Part shown: positions 34,901-44,800 of the stretch, one piece after another | Layout: every line of letters starts with the position of its first letter | Numbering within the stretch: position 1 is the first letter of the stretch | Assembly (NCBI RefSeq): GCF_900090295.1 | Contig: NZ_LT607753.1 | Coordinates: 4,712,001-4,776,000, forward strand | DNA: 64,000 nt | Direction: 5' to 3' | Source: Micromonospora coxensis | GTDB taxonomy: Bacteria; Actinomycetota; Actinomycetes; Mycobacteriales; Micromonosporaceae | Translations under genes and position numbers: made by a program | Notes under the pieces: generated by a model | What the model was told of the DNA's origin: nothing | Seen by the model: only the letters and a program-made list of their open reading frames with translations | Database searches by the model: none

Positions 34901-35131
34901 CGGTCGTCGGGCAACATGCCCGGCTCGGCGACGGCCGGGGAGATCCTCGGTACCTCGCTCGCCGCCACCTCGCAGCGGCTCTACGTCGGCACCCCGTACG
35001 GCACGGACGCCGTCTACGGCTTCACCTGGTCCGACCTGGCCGCCGGCAACGAGGTTCCGTCCTCGACCTGGCAGCCGGGCGTGGCTGGTCTCCCCGCTGA
35101 CAAGAGCACCTTCGGGGCGGCGATCAGCTGA
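31922..35131 (+). CDS. Secreted DNRLRE / FG-GAP seven-blade propeller protein
   Basis: The GTG follows GGGGGAGG. The 1069-residue protein has a signal peptide (about 1-35), an N-terminal module (about 45-290) with DGQFRADIATGMQRFRRGGD and GVDLVVEATRTGFEQFLVVK, a DNRLRE domain (about 300-480, FDTYVRETVTTDKN..LTRSFLTWDTT), an Ig/Fn3-like region (about 485-590) and a C-terminal integrin-alpha-like propeller (about 600-1069) of seven blades with the IGVPGE signature; the first blades carry Ca-binding loops (DFNGDGVADVA, DHNNDGCTDLA). It is probably an extracellular binding protein. Its stop overlaps an ATG (TGATG) of the next, related gene. Confidence 0.85.
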   Translation: MARRQTATVRSCLAAGVAVMTAVALFGISGEPASFLAAGPDGVTGGVENTSDEAVSLRKARESGKPVKVESLTSETTEVHALPDGQFRADIATGMQRFRRGGDWVPVDLTLKAAADGSVAPVAHPNDLRISGRQGEGAHELAAVGAGAQRVAMGWSGALPAPVLDGNRATYVDARPGVDLVVEATRTGFEQFLVVKNRAAATQVETVTFPFTGPGVAGSNRAKDGSIAITDRAGKQTAHIPAPLMWDAKKNTITGAPAVEKPVRTELTTRGDAVELTLAPDRAWLRDPATAYPVTIDPTVNPLGTTFDTYVRETVTTDKNQEADLQIGLLATTPATLTRSFLTWDTTVLAGKQINSATVSFWNFWSHTCTATSWEIWTTNPSTYTTTFTNQPTWDTVGPDARSTATAGGGSGCTSADAWSNIDGKTFFQKAATANKTRAGMGVRATDETVTAGFKQFRSREGANAAEDPKASVTYNSWPTVTARSTVPATSCVTGSGRPLVNTLTPQLKATVSDGDGTAMTVTFEWWAMNADIPIGSAVYSGVASGATAAATVPAGAFVDGGIYRWRVKAADGVSGSDTWSSFCEMQVYTTVTPTTGCTAGTDSDFNGDGVADVAIADPEATVNGHVRAGRVNVAYGGSTTVHTLHEGVTNVPGAAEPGDRFGTSISAYDHNNDGCTDLAIGVPNQIVGGQSYAGAVYVVLGSPAGLAQGAAPVVYHQDVTNVPDSPESNDWFGHSVAGSRTASGEPYLVIGVPGEGLPTGALAGMVHYLRGNLNLAMSQGSGTGFAGGIPGSAEIDDRTGYAVAASKHHWAVSSPGEAIGTEAFAGAVNVFGHTLTNGLPTLAAGLTQDATNVSNVSENNDNFGKSISIAPYRPVGSTSRDSLVVVGVPGEDLTVAATNTPAPDAGLVHRFHVTAANTYTELPEITYASEDGDYLGEKVVVVNTNPAAEGTNSTMFIAIGVPGENAGTTVDSGRVRVFPALANPIGEPITLHRSSGNMPGSATAGEILGTSLAATSQRLYVGTPYGTDAVYGFTWSDLAAGNEVPSSTWQPGVAGLPADKSTFGAAIS

Positions 35132-35175
35132 TGGAACACACGAATTCACACAGTCCAACGGGGGAGGACCTGAGG

Positions 35176-38100
35176 GTGGCCCGTCGTACGAGAAAGCGGG
35201 GCCGGCTCTTCACGCTCGGCCTCATGGTGGGCCTCGCCGGCCTGCTGTCCGCCACGGCCTACGTGGACGCGCCGGAGTCGGCGCCGGCGACCGCGCCGGT
35301 CGCCGCGCTGGAGGAGAGCCCGGTCCGGGACACCGAGGCCGAGGCGCTGCTGGCGGCCAAGGCGCTCAACCAGCCGGTCGAGGTGCTCGCCGAGCGCAGC
35401 GAGTACCGCGACGTGTTCGCCCAGCCCGACGGCACCCTGATCGCCAACGAGCACAACCAGGCGGTCCGGGTGCTCCAGAACGACGCCTGGGTGCCGGCCG
35501 ACGCGACGCTCGTCGCCCAGCCGGACGGGACGTACGCGCCCACTGCCGCGCTGCTCAACATGCGGCTGTCCCCCGGCGGCACCACGCCGCTGATGGTCGC
35601 CGAGCGCGACTCGCGCGTCATGACGCTCACCTGGCCGAACCCGCTGCCGACGCCCACCGTCAACGGGGACCAGCTCGTCTACCCCGAGGTTTTCCAGGAC
35701 GTCGACCTGGTCGCGTTCGTGACCGTCGAGGGCTTCTCGCACGTCCTGGTGCTCAAGACCCCCGAGGCGGCGAACCTGCCGGAGCTGCAGAACCTGCGGC
35801 TCGGCGTCACCGGTGAGGGGCTCACCATCCAGGAGACGGAGGACGGCGGCATCGTCGCCCTCGACCCGGCCACCGGCAACCCGGTGATGGAGGCCGACGC
35901 GCCGACCATGTGGGACAGCGGCAGCCAGGAGGGCGGCGCGGTCGCCACCAGCGGCCTGCGCTCGTCCGCCATGACGGAGACGGAGGCCACCGGCACCGAG
36001 GACCCGAACGAGGCGTCCGCCCGGGGCCCGGGTGAGACCTCTCAGGTCGCCCAGGTGGGGCTCTCCTACTCCCAGGGCACGTTGAGCCTCACCCCGGACG
36101 CCGCCATGCTCGCCGACCCCGACACCACCTACCCGGTGTACGTGGACCCGGTGTGGCAGGGCAGCACCAACAGCGCCTGGGCGATGGTGGACAGCGGTTA
36201 CCCGTCCGAGGAGTACTGGAAGTTCGACGGCAAGCGGCACGAGCGCATCGGCCGCTGCCCGAGCTCCTGCAACAACTCGCTGGTAAAGCGTCTCTTCTAC
36301 CGGCTCTCCACCCCGTACGCGGGCAAGACGATCCTGGAGGCCAAGTTCCGGGTGACGTTGCAGCACGTGTACAACTCCACCGCGCGGGCGGCGGCGCTCT
36401 ACCTCATGCCGGGGCCGATCGCCACCACCACGAACTGGAGCAACCAGCCCGGCGGGTCGAGCTGGTCGACCGCGACGCACCTGGACACGAACTCTCCGAC
36501 CAGCGTGCAGTCGACCTGCACCTCCACCAACCAGAACACCGAGTGGGACGCGAAGGTGGCCGTGCAGACGGCCGTGGCGAAGGGGTGGAGCAACGTCACC
36601 CTCGGCCTGAAGTCGGTCAACGAGAGCGACTCGACCCACACCAAGCGGTTCTGCGACAACGCGGTGCTCTCGGTCCGCTACAACCGGGCGCCGGTGATCC
36701 CCAACCAGTCCGAGCTGACCATGTCGCCCGGTGGTCCCTGCGTGTACGGCACGAACGTGCCCTACACCTCCGAGGTGCCGCGACTCGACGCGATCCTGCG
36801 CGACCCGGACCACTCGTCGTCGCACACCGAGCAGGTGCAGGCCGAGTTCCGGGTGACCTACACGCCGGTGGGCAGCTCGACCCCCACGGTCCTGCTGAGC
36901 AAGACGGCGTTCAAGGCCAGCGGATCGAAGTTCAGCTACTACGTGCCCAAGACCATTCCGCAGAACGTCACGGTGTCCTGGGACGTGCGTGGTGGCGACG
37001 GGGTGAGCTGGGGACCCTGGAGTTCCGACGGGACGCGCAACGTCTGCCAGTTCATCTTCGACGCGACCAGCCCGACCGCGCCGGACGTCGACTCGGCCCA
37101 GTACCTGCCGGGCGACGCCGCCGACACCACGTCGGACTGCAAGGACGACGACGAGTGGCGGGGTTCGATCGGCGTCGTCGGCAGCTTCACCTTCGACTCG
37201 TCGGCGACCGACGTCGTCGAATACCAGTACAACTTCGACGGCGGGACCTACATCTCGGTGAAGCCGGCCACCGCCGGTGGTCCGGTCACGATCAACTGGA
37301 CGCCGGACAAGGAAGGCCCCCGCCAGATCTTCGTCAAGGCCGTGGACGCGGCAAAGCGGGCCAGCTCTCCCGCCACCTGCGTCTTCCGGGTCGGCAAGCG
37401 GCCGCCGGTCGCGCAGTGGCCGATGGCGGACGCGGCGGGGTCTCCTCGGGCGGACAACACCCGTGGCCCGAACGACGCCACGGTCGGCAGCGGGGTCAGC
37501 TTCGCCTCGACCAACAACTTCGGCCAGTGGGACCGCGCCGCGATCTTCGACGGCACGTCCAACGCCTACATGGTCACGGACACGTCGGTGCTGGCGGACA
37601 CCTCGCAGAGCTTCGCCATCACCGGCTGGTTCCGGGTGGACGACGTCAACCGCCGGCAGGTGGCGGTGAGCCAGGACGGCACCGGTGAGCCCGGCTTCAG
37701 CCTCGGCGTCGACCAGGGGCTCTGGTTCTTCCGGATGCCGACGAACGACGTGATCAACCTCGGCGAGTGGAAGGTGACGTCGGCCGGGGTGACCACCGAG
37801 TGGACCTTCGTCACGGCGATCTTCGACGGCCCGAACAAGAAGATCTCCCTCCAGGTCGGCAACAACCCGGTCGCCGAGAGGGAGCGGCGTTCGCTGACCC
37901 GGGCCCGTGGTCCCCTCCAGCTCGGCCGCCACACCTACAAGGGCGGCGGGTACTCGGACTTCTGGAAGGGCGGCATGGCGGACGTCTCCGTGTTCGACCG
38001 GCCGATCGTGACCGAGGACTCGACCGGGCTGCAGAAGCAGCTGCTGAACCGCAAGGCGTACTGGCAGCTCAACACGCAGACCGCGGGCCAGAGTCCGGAG

Positions 38101-38730
38101 GTGGGCAACGGCTCACCGATGGTGCTCAGCCAGCCGAGTCTGCTGTTCCCGACGCCGACCCCGCTCCATCGGATGGTCGGGACGGGCCACCTCCGACTGG
38201 CGGGCGTTCCCGAACACTACGCCCAGTCGACAAGCGCTCTGGTCGACCCGACGGGCAGCTTCACCATCACGGCCCGGGTGAGGCTCACCAGCAGTTCCGT
38301 CAACCACGCCATGACCGCCTTCTCGATCAAGGGACCGAACAACAGCGCCGTCATCGTCCGGGCCAACAGTCAGGGCAAGTGGGAGCTGGCCGCGACCACG
38401 GACGACACGGCGGGCGCGGTCTTCCAGAAGAAGGAGACGGAGCGGGCCCCACGCCCGGTGGGCGCCGGTGACCACCTCGCCCTGGTCTACGACGGCTACA
38501 CCCGCCAGCTCACCCTCTGGGTCGAGGGCGAGTCGACGGAGCTGGAACCCCTCACCGTGCCGTTCAAGCCCACCTCGATGTCGAGCATCCAGCTCGGCCG
38601 GGCCTTCCTGGGCGCGACGGCGGGTGAGCACCTGTCCGGAAACATCGACGAGGTTCGCGTCTATGACGGTGTCGCGGACAAGGTGAAGATCGACAAGCTC
38701 CGTCTGATCGGCGAGGCTCCGACCATCTGA
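35176..38730 (+). CDS. Secreted DNRLRE / double-LamG protein
   Basis: The GTG at 35176 has GGGAGG 8 bases upstream, the same arrangement as in the preceding gene; an ATG at 35131 overlapping the previous stop is a coupled alternative. The 1184-residue protein has a signal peptide, the same N-terminal module as its neighbour (about 45-265, DGTLIANEHNQAVRVLQND, QDVDLVAFVTVEGFSHVLVL), a DNRLRE domain (about 315-500), an Ig-like segment, and two LamG-type concanavalin domains (about 745-935 and 1010-1180). It likely binds glycans or proteins outside the cell. A perfect hairpin terminator follows. Confidence 0.85.
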   Translation: MARRTRKRGRLFTLGLMVGLAGLLSATAYVDAPESAPATAPVAALEESPVRDTEAEALLAAKALNQPVEVLAERSEYRDVFAQPDGTLIANEHNQAVRVLQNDAWVPADATLVAQPDGTYAPTAALLNMRLSPGGTTPLMVAERDSRVMTLTWPNPLPTPTVNGDQLVYPEVFQDVDLVAFVTVEGFSHVLVLKTPEAANLPELQNLRLGVTGEGLTIQETEDGGIVALDPATGNPVMEADAPTMWDSGSQEGGAVATSGLRSSAMTETEATGTEDPNEASARGPGETSQVAQVGLSYSQGTLSLTPDAAMLADPDTTYPVYVDPVWQGSTNSAWAMVDSGYPSEEYWKFDGKRHERIGRCPSSCNNSLVKRLFYRLSTPYAGKTILEAKFRVTLQHVYNSTARAAALYLMPGPIATTTNWSNQPGGSSWSTATHLDTNSPTSVQSTCTSTNQNTEWDAKVAVQTAVAKGWSNVTLGLKSVNESDSTHTKRFCDNAVLSVRYNRAPVIPNQSELTMSPGGPCVYGTNVPYTSEVPRLDAILRDPDHSSSHTEQVQAEFRVTYTPVGSSTPTVLLSKTAFKASGSKFSYYVPKTIPQNVTVSWDVRGGDGVSWGPWSSDGTRNVCQFIFDATSPTAPDVDSAQYLPGDAADTTSDCKDDDEWRGSIGVVGSFTFDSSATDVVEYQYNFDGGTYISVKPATAGGPVTINWTPDKEGPRQIFVKAVDAAKRASSPATCVFRVGKRPPVAQWPMADAAGSPRADNTRGPNDATVGSGVSFASTNNFGQWDRAAIFDGTSNAYMVTDTSVLADTSQSFAITGWFRVDDVNRRQVAVSQDGTGEPGFSLGVDQGLWFFRMPTNDVINLGEWKVTSAGVTTEWTFVTAIFDGPNKKISLQVGNNPVAERERRSLTRARGPLQLGRHTYKGGGYSDFWKGGMADVSVFDRPIVTEDSTGLQKQLLNRKAYWQLNTQTAGQSPEVGNGSPMVLSQPSLLFPTPTPLHRMVGTGHLRLAGVPEHYAQSTSALVDPTGSFTITARVRLTSSSVNHAMTAFSIKGPNNSAVIVRANSQGKWELAATTDDTAGAVFQKKETERAPRPVGAGDHLALVYDGYTRQLTLWVEGESTELEPLTVPFKPTSMSSIQLGRAFLGATAGEHLSGNIDEVRVYDGVADKVKIDKLRLIGEAPTI

Positions 38731-38737
38731 CAGCACA

Positions 38738-38774
38738 GGCGTCGGGGTCGTCCTCCCGGGACGACCCCGACGCC
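38738..38774 (+). terminator. Perfect 15-bp hairpin terminator
   Basis: GGCGTCGGGGTCGTC (38738-38752) pairs exactly with 38760-38774 around a 7-base loop, eight bases after the LamG gene. It separates the two adhesin-like genes from the RHS gene, so the RHS gene probably has its own promoter in the AT-rich 38775-38820 stretch. Confidence 0.8.
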
Positions 38775-38835
38775 TCCTGCTCTCGGCATCTATCGATGCA
38801 ACTCTCTTTTTCCAATCGACCCCTGGGGAGGGTGG

Positions 38836-41800
38836 ATGTTCTCCCGACTCCTGGTCGCGTCCGGCGCTGTGCAGCGCCGGGTGGTGCGACCGGTGTCCTG
38901 GGCGATGGCCGGTGTGATGAGCATGAGTCTCATCCAGGTGGCCACCGCCCCCGCCTCGGCCGCGGCGGAACGTAAACGCCCAACGGCCACCGACACGGGC
39001 AAGACCGTGCCCAACCGTGCCCCGCTCGGTGTGAAGCCGCGCAAGGGCAACCCGGCGGCGGACGCCGCCACGACCACTCCCGCCAAGGTCACCTGGCCGG
39101 CGGCGGGCGCCACCGAGATCACCGTGCCCGCCGCTCCGGTCATCGCGCCGACGCCGGCAGGGGCACGTGACGCGGGCAAGGCCGCCAAGGCCACCACCGG
39201 ACCCGCGGCGACCGCGAAGGCCGGCGGTCTCGCGGTGTCGGTCGCGGCCGTGGCCGCTCCCGCGGCGAAGGTCGACGCCAAAGCGGTGGCACCGTCCATT
39301 ACACCGTCGACCGCGCCGGGCAAGATCCGCGTCGAGGTGCTCGACCGCAAGGCGACCGAGCGGGCGAAGGTCGACGGCCCGCTGGTGCGAGTGCAGCGCA
39401 CCGACGGCCAGCAGGGCGCCGGTGACATCAAGCTCGGCGTCAGCTACGACGGGCTGGCCGGGGCGTACGGCGGTGACTTCGGCTCCCGGTTGACGCTGGT
39501 GAAGCTGCCGGAGTGCGCGCTGACCACGCCGGAGAAGGCGGCCTGCGCCGCCCAGCCGGTGCCGACCGTCAACGACAACACCACGCGCACCCTGTCGGCG
39601 ACGGTGAGCGCGGCGGCAGCCGGCACCACCTTCGCGATGGCCGCTACCGAGTCCTCCTCCCAGGGCGACTACGGCGCGACCAAGCTGGCGCCGTCGTCGA
39701 AGTGGTCGGTGGCCCCGTCCACCGGTGGCTTCTCCTGGAGCTACCCGATGCGCACGCCGCCGGTCCCGGGTGGCGGAGCCCCGGGCATCACCCTGGCCTA
39801 CTCGTCGCAGTCGGTCGACGGCCGTACCGCGGCGACCAACAACCAGGGCTCCTGGGTCGGTGAGGGCTTCAACTACGAGCCCGGCCACATCGAGCGCCGC
39901 TACAAGAGCTGCTCGGACGACGGCCACGACCAGTACGTCGACCAGTGCTGGGCGTACGACAACGCCACGATCCTGCTCAACGGCAAGTCCACCGAGCTGG
40001 TGAAGAGCGGCAGCACCTGGAAGTTCGCCACCGACGACGGCTCCAAGGTGCAGCGGTTCACCGGTGCGGTCAACGGTGACAACGACGGTGAGTACTGGGT
40101 CGTCACCACCACCGATGGCACCGAGTACTACTTCGGCAAGAACCGGCTCGACGGCTGGGTCAGCGGCAAGGAGGAGACCAACTCCGTCTGGACCGTCCCG
40201 GTCTTCGGCGACGACGCGAACGAGCCATGCAACAAGGCCACCTTCCTCGAGTCGCACTGCAACCAGGCGTGGCGGTGGAGCCTCGACTACGTCAAGGACC
40301 GCTACGGCAACGTCAGCTCGTACTTCTACACCCGGGAGACGAACCACTACGCCCGGGCCAAGAACACCGACGTCAACGGGGTGCCCTACCACCGGGGCGG
40401 TCACCTCAAGCGGATCGACTACGGGCAGCGGCACAACGCCGTCTACACCACCAACGCGCCGGCGCGGGTGCGCTTCGACGTCAAGGAGCGGTGCCTGCCG
40501 TCCGGCACCATCGACTGCGACCCGGCGGACCTGAACGCCACCACCGCGCCGTACTGGCCGGACGTGCCGTTCGACCGCAACTGCAACGCGAACGTCAAGT
40601 GCAAGCTCGACCAGATCAGCCCGACGTTCTGGACCCGGGCCCGGCTGACCGGCGTCACCACCGAGATCCGCGAGGGCGCCGGTTGGACCCCGGTCGACAA
40701 CTGGAAGCTGGACCACCTGCTCACCGACAACGGTGACGGCTCCCGCACCCTCTGGCTCCACAAGATCACCCACACCGGCATGTACGGCTCGGCCGCCGAC
40801 ATCGCCATGCCGTCCGTGGAGCTGGGCGGTCTCCAGCTGCCGAACCGGGTGGACCGGGACAACGACAACATCGGTCCGCTGGTCCGGTTCCGCCTCGCGA
40901 CCGTGTGGACCGACACCGGCGGGCAGATCGACGTCAACTACGCCAGCCCGGACTGCACGGCCACAACCCTGCCCACCGAGGGCAACAGCACCAAGCGCTG
41001 CTACCCGGTGAAGTGGAACCCGCTGGGCACCGGCGACCCGATCACGGACTGGTTCTTCAAGTACGTGGTCGCGGCGGTGATCGAGACCGACCGGACCGGC
41101 GGCGCGCCGGACATGGTCACCAAGTACGACTACCTCGACGGCGCCGCCTGGCGGAAGGCCGACCCGGACGGGATCGGCGACCCGAAGGACCTCACCTGGA
41201 GCGAGTGGCGCGGCTACGGCAAGGTCGTGGTCACCGTCGGCAACGGCCAGGTGCAGACCACCAAGACCGAGTACCGCTACCTGCGCGGTATGCACGGCGA
41301 CAAGATCCCGAGCAGCACGGACACCCGGGACGTCCGGGTGACCGACTCGGCGGGCGTCGAGCACATCGACTACGACCAGTTCTCCGGGCACCAGTTGGAG
41401 AGCACGGTCTACAACGGCTCGGCCGTGGTCAGCCGCAACATCGCCACCCCCTGGCGGCACAACACCGCCACCGAGTCGCACACCTGGGGTGACAAGAAGG
41501 CCTGGTTCACCAACACCTCGACCACCCGCAGCTTCGTCGCGCTGGCGGCGGGCGGCTTCCGGGAGACCAAGAACGTCTCCAGCTTCGAGACGACCTTCGG
41601 CCGGGTCACCCAGACTGAGAACCTCGGCGACGTCAACGTCACCGGCGACGAGGCGTGCAACCGCACCACCTACGCCGACAACCCCACCGCCCACCTCTAC
41701 AGCCTGGTGGCGCGGACCGAGTCGGTGTCGGTGGCGTGTTCCGTCACGCCGGACCGCAAGACCCAGGTCATCTCCGACACCCGGACGCTCTACGACGGCA

Positions 41801-44800
41801 AGGCCTTCGGGGTTGCACCGACGCTCGGCAACCCGACGAAGTCGGAGCGGCTGAAGAGCCACGACGGCACCACGGCCACCTACATCACGGCCTCGTCGGG
41901 CACCTTCGACTCGTACGGCCGGCCGCTGACCGCGACCGACGCGATGGGCAAGACCACCACCACCGCGTACACCGAGACGAACGGCCTCACCACCAAGGTG
42001 GTCGAGACCAACCCGCTCGACCACGTCACCACCACCGAGTACGCCCCGGCCTGGGGCAGCCCGGTCAAGCAGACCGACCCGAACAACCTGGTCAGCCAGT
42101 TGGAGTACGACCCGCTGGGCCGGCTGACCAAGGTCTGGATGCCGGACCGTACCGGCGCCGCCGGGCTCGACCCGAACATCAAGTACACCTACCTGATCCG
42201 CACGGACAAGCCGGTCGCGGTCAAGACCGAGAAACGGCAGACGGACGGCAGCTACAGCGTCGAGTACAAGCTGCACGACGGCCTGCTGCGCCCGCGCCAG
42301 GTGCAGACCGAGGGGCCGAACGGCACCCGCATGGTCGCCGACACCATGTACACCCCGACCGGCAAGCTCGATCGGACGTACGCGACGTACAACGCCGCGG
42401 GCGCGCCGGCCGACACCATCTTCCCCGCCACGATCGGCGAGGTGGAGGGCCAGACGTTCTACGTCTACGACGGCGCCGACCGGGTCACCGCGGAGATCAC
42501 CTCCGTCGCGGGCAACGAGAAGTGGCGGACCACCACCACGTATGGCGGTGACCGAATCTCGGTCGACCCGCCGGAGGGTGGCACGCCCACCACCAAGGTC
42601 ACCAACGCCATCGGACAGACCACCCAGTTGTTGCAGTACAAGGGCACCGGTCCGTCGGGCGCGTTCGACAAGACGGAGTACACCTACACCCCGTCCGGTC
42701 AGCTCGCCACGGTGAAGGACCCGGCGGGCAACGTCTGGAGGCACGAGTACGACCAACTCGGCCGGCAGGTCAAGTCGATCGACCCGGATGCGGGGACGAC
42801 CGTTACGACCTATGACAATTTGAACCGGGTCACCAGCACGACCAATGGCGCCGGCCAAATGATCAGTACCACCTACGACGCGATCGGTCGGACGACCGCC
42901 ACCTACAAGGGCACGGCCGAGTCGGGTGTACTTCTCAGCAGTTGGACCTACGACCTGGAGATGCTGGGCAAACTTTCATCGGCGAGCCGATGGGTCGAGG
43001 GGGCGGAGTATGCCACCTACTACACCGCCTTCGATGAGTTCTATCGACCGCACGCCACCTACTATCAAGTTCCGGAGCACGCGGGCGCTGAGCTAGCTAG
43101 CCTTTATACCTTCTCCACTGAGTACAACAGTGATGGCACTGTGGCCTCCGTCGGCATGTCCGAGGGTGGTGGCATGCCCTTCGAGGCGATCGCCTACACC
43201 TACGACGGGCTGGAGCGCCTCACCGCCACCAACGGTGACGCCCCCTACCTGACGGATGTCGACTACTCGACCACGGGTGAGGTCATTCAGACCGAGGCGG
43301 CGTTGGGCGCCAACAAGGTCTGGTCCACCTACCAGTACGAGCAGGGCACGAAGCGGCTGTCCAAGCTGCGGCTGGACCGCAGCGGCGCGCCGGTGATCGA
43401 CCTCGACGCCAACTACACGTACGACCCGTCCGGCAACATCCTGCGGATCTCCAACACGCCGTCGGGCACTCGGGACGTGCAGTGCTTCACCTACGACTAC
43501 CTGCGCCGGATGGAGCGGGCTTGGACGTCGGCGAGCACGGCGACCGACCCGTGCGTCGGCGGCCCGTCGGTGACGGGTGTCGGCGGGGTGGCCCCGTACC
43601 ACCACGCCTACACGTTCGACGTGACCGGCAACCGCAAGACGGAGACGCAGTACGGCACCGACGGCAGCACGCTGATCAACCGGTCGTACACGTACCCGAC
43701 GGCGGGCACGGCGCAGCCGCACACGCTGCGCCAGATGACCGAGACCACCCCGCAGGGCGACCGTCTCTACTCCTACGAGTACGACGCAGCCGGCAACACC
43801 AAGCGGCGGACCAAGGTCGGCGAGGACCAGACCCTGGTCTGGGACGCCGAAGGCAACCTCGAGTCGGTCACCGACGCCACCGGCAAGAAGACCAGCTTCC
43901 TATATGACGTCGACGGTTCGCGGATGCTCCGGAAGGAGCCGAACAGCACGACGCTCTACCTGCCGGGCATGGAGATCCGGCTCAACCACACCACCCGGGC
44001 CACCGACGCCACCCGCTACTACTCGCTGCCGGGTGGCGGCACGATCGTCCGCAAGCTCAATGGCCTGTTCTACGTCGCCTCCGACCATCACGGCACTGGC
44101 CAGGCGACGGTCGACGAGACGGGTGCCATCACGCACCGGCGGACCACCCCGTTCGGCGAAAACCGGGGCAACCCGCTTGCGCCGGGGCAGTGGCCGACAG
44201 AGAAGGGCTTCGTCAACGGCAACGTGGACTCAACCACGGGGCTGGTGAACATCGGTGCTCGCGAATACGACATCGTCACCGGTCGGTTCATCTCGGTCGA
44301 CCCCATCATTGACAACGGCGACCCGCAGCAGATGAACGGGTACGCGTACGCCAACAACAACCCGATCTCGTTCTCCGACCCCGATGGCCTCAAGGCGTGC
44401 TCCGATGACGCCTGCGGTCCCGGTGCGGACTACGAGGACATGTACGGCAACTACCACAACGTCAAGGGGCACAACGACGGGTGTGGTGGCTGCTCCGGGG
44501 CGTACGACCCAGATGAACCGACGATCAACGTCCATAACAACCCTCGCGCCACGGCGGCCGACAAGGCCCGTGCCGCTGCTGCGGCTGCTGAAAGAGAGCG
44601 GCAGGCACGTATCGCTCGGGCCAAGCAGCGGATTCTTGACTCGGCCAAGGCACTGGCAAAGATCCTGATGGATGAGTTGGGTATCACTGATGCCCTGAAC
44701 TGCTTCACGCAGGGCGATATGGGTGGATGCCTCGCCACGGCTGGAAACATCGCGGGAGCGATGCTCGGTGGTGTTCTGGGCAAACTTGCTGTGCGGTACG

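Noticed and set aside
31952..35158. A 1068-residue open frame on the minus strand opposite the FG-GAP gene
   Set aside because: It is an antisense shadow due to high third-position G+C: no ribosome site, Val/Gly/Arg/Asp-rich composition and no domain, while the plus strand has clear signal and domains.
38113..42858. A 1581-residue open frame on the minus strand opposite the RHS gene
   Set aside because: Same antisense effect; the composition is unlike a protein and RHS YD repeats on the other strand are unmistakable.
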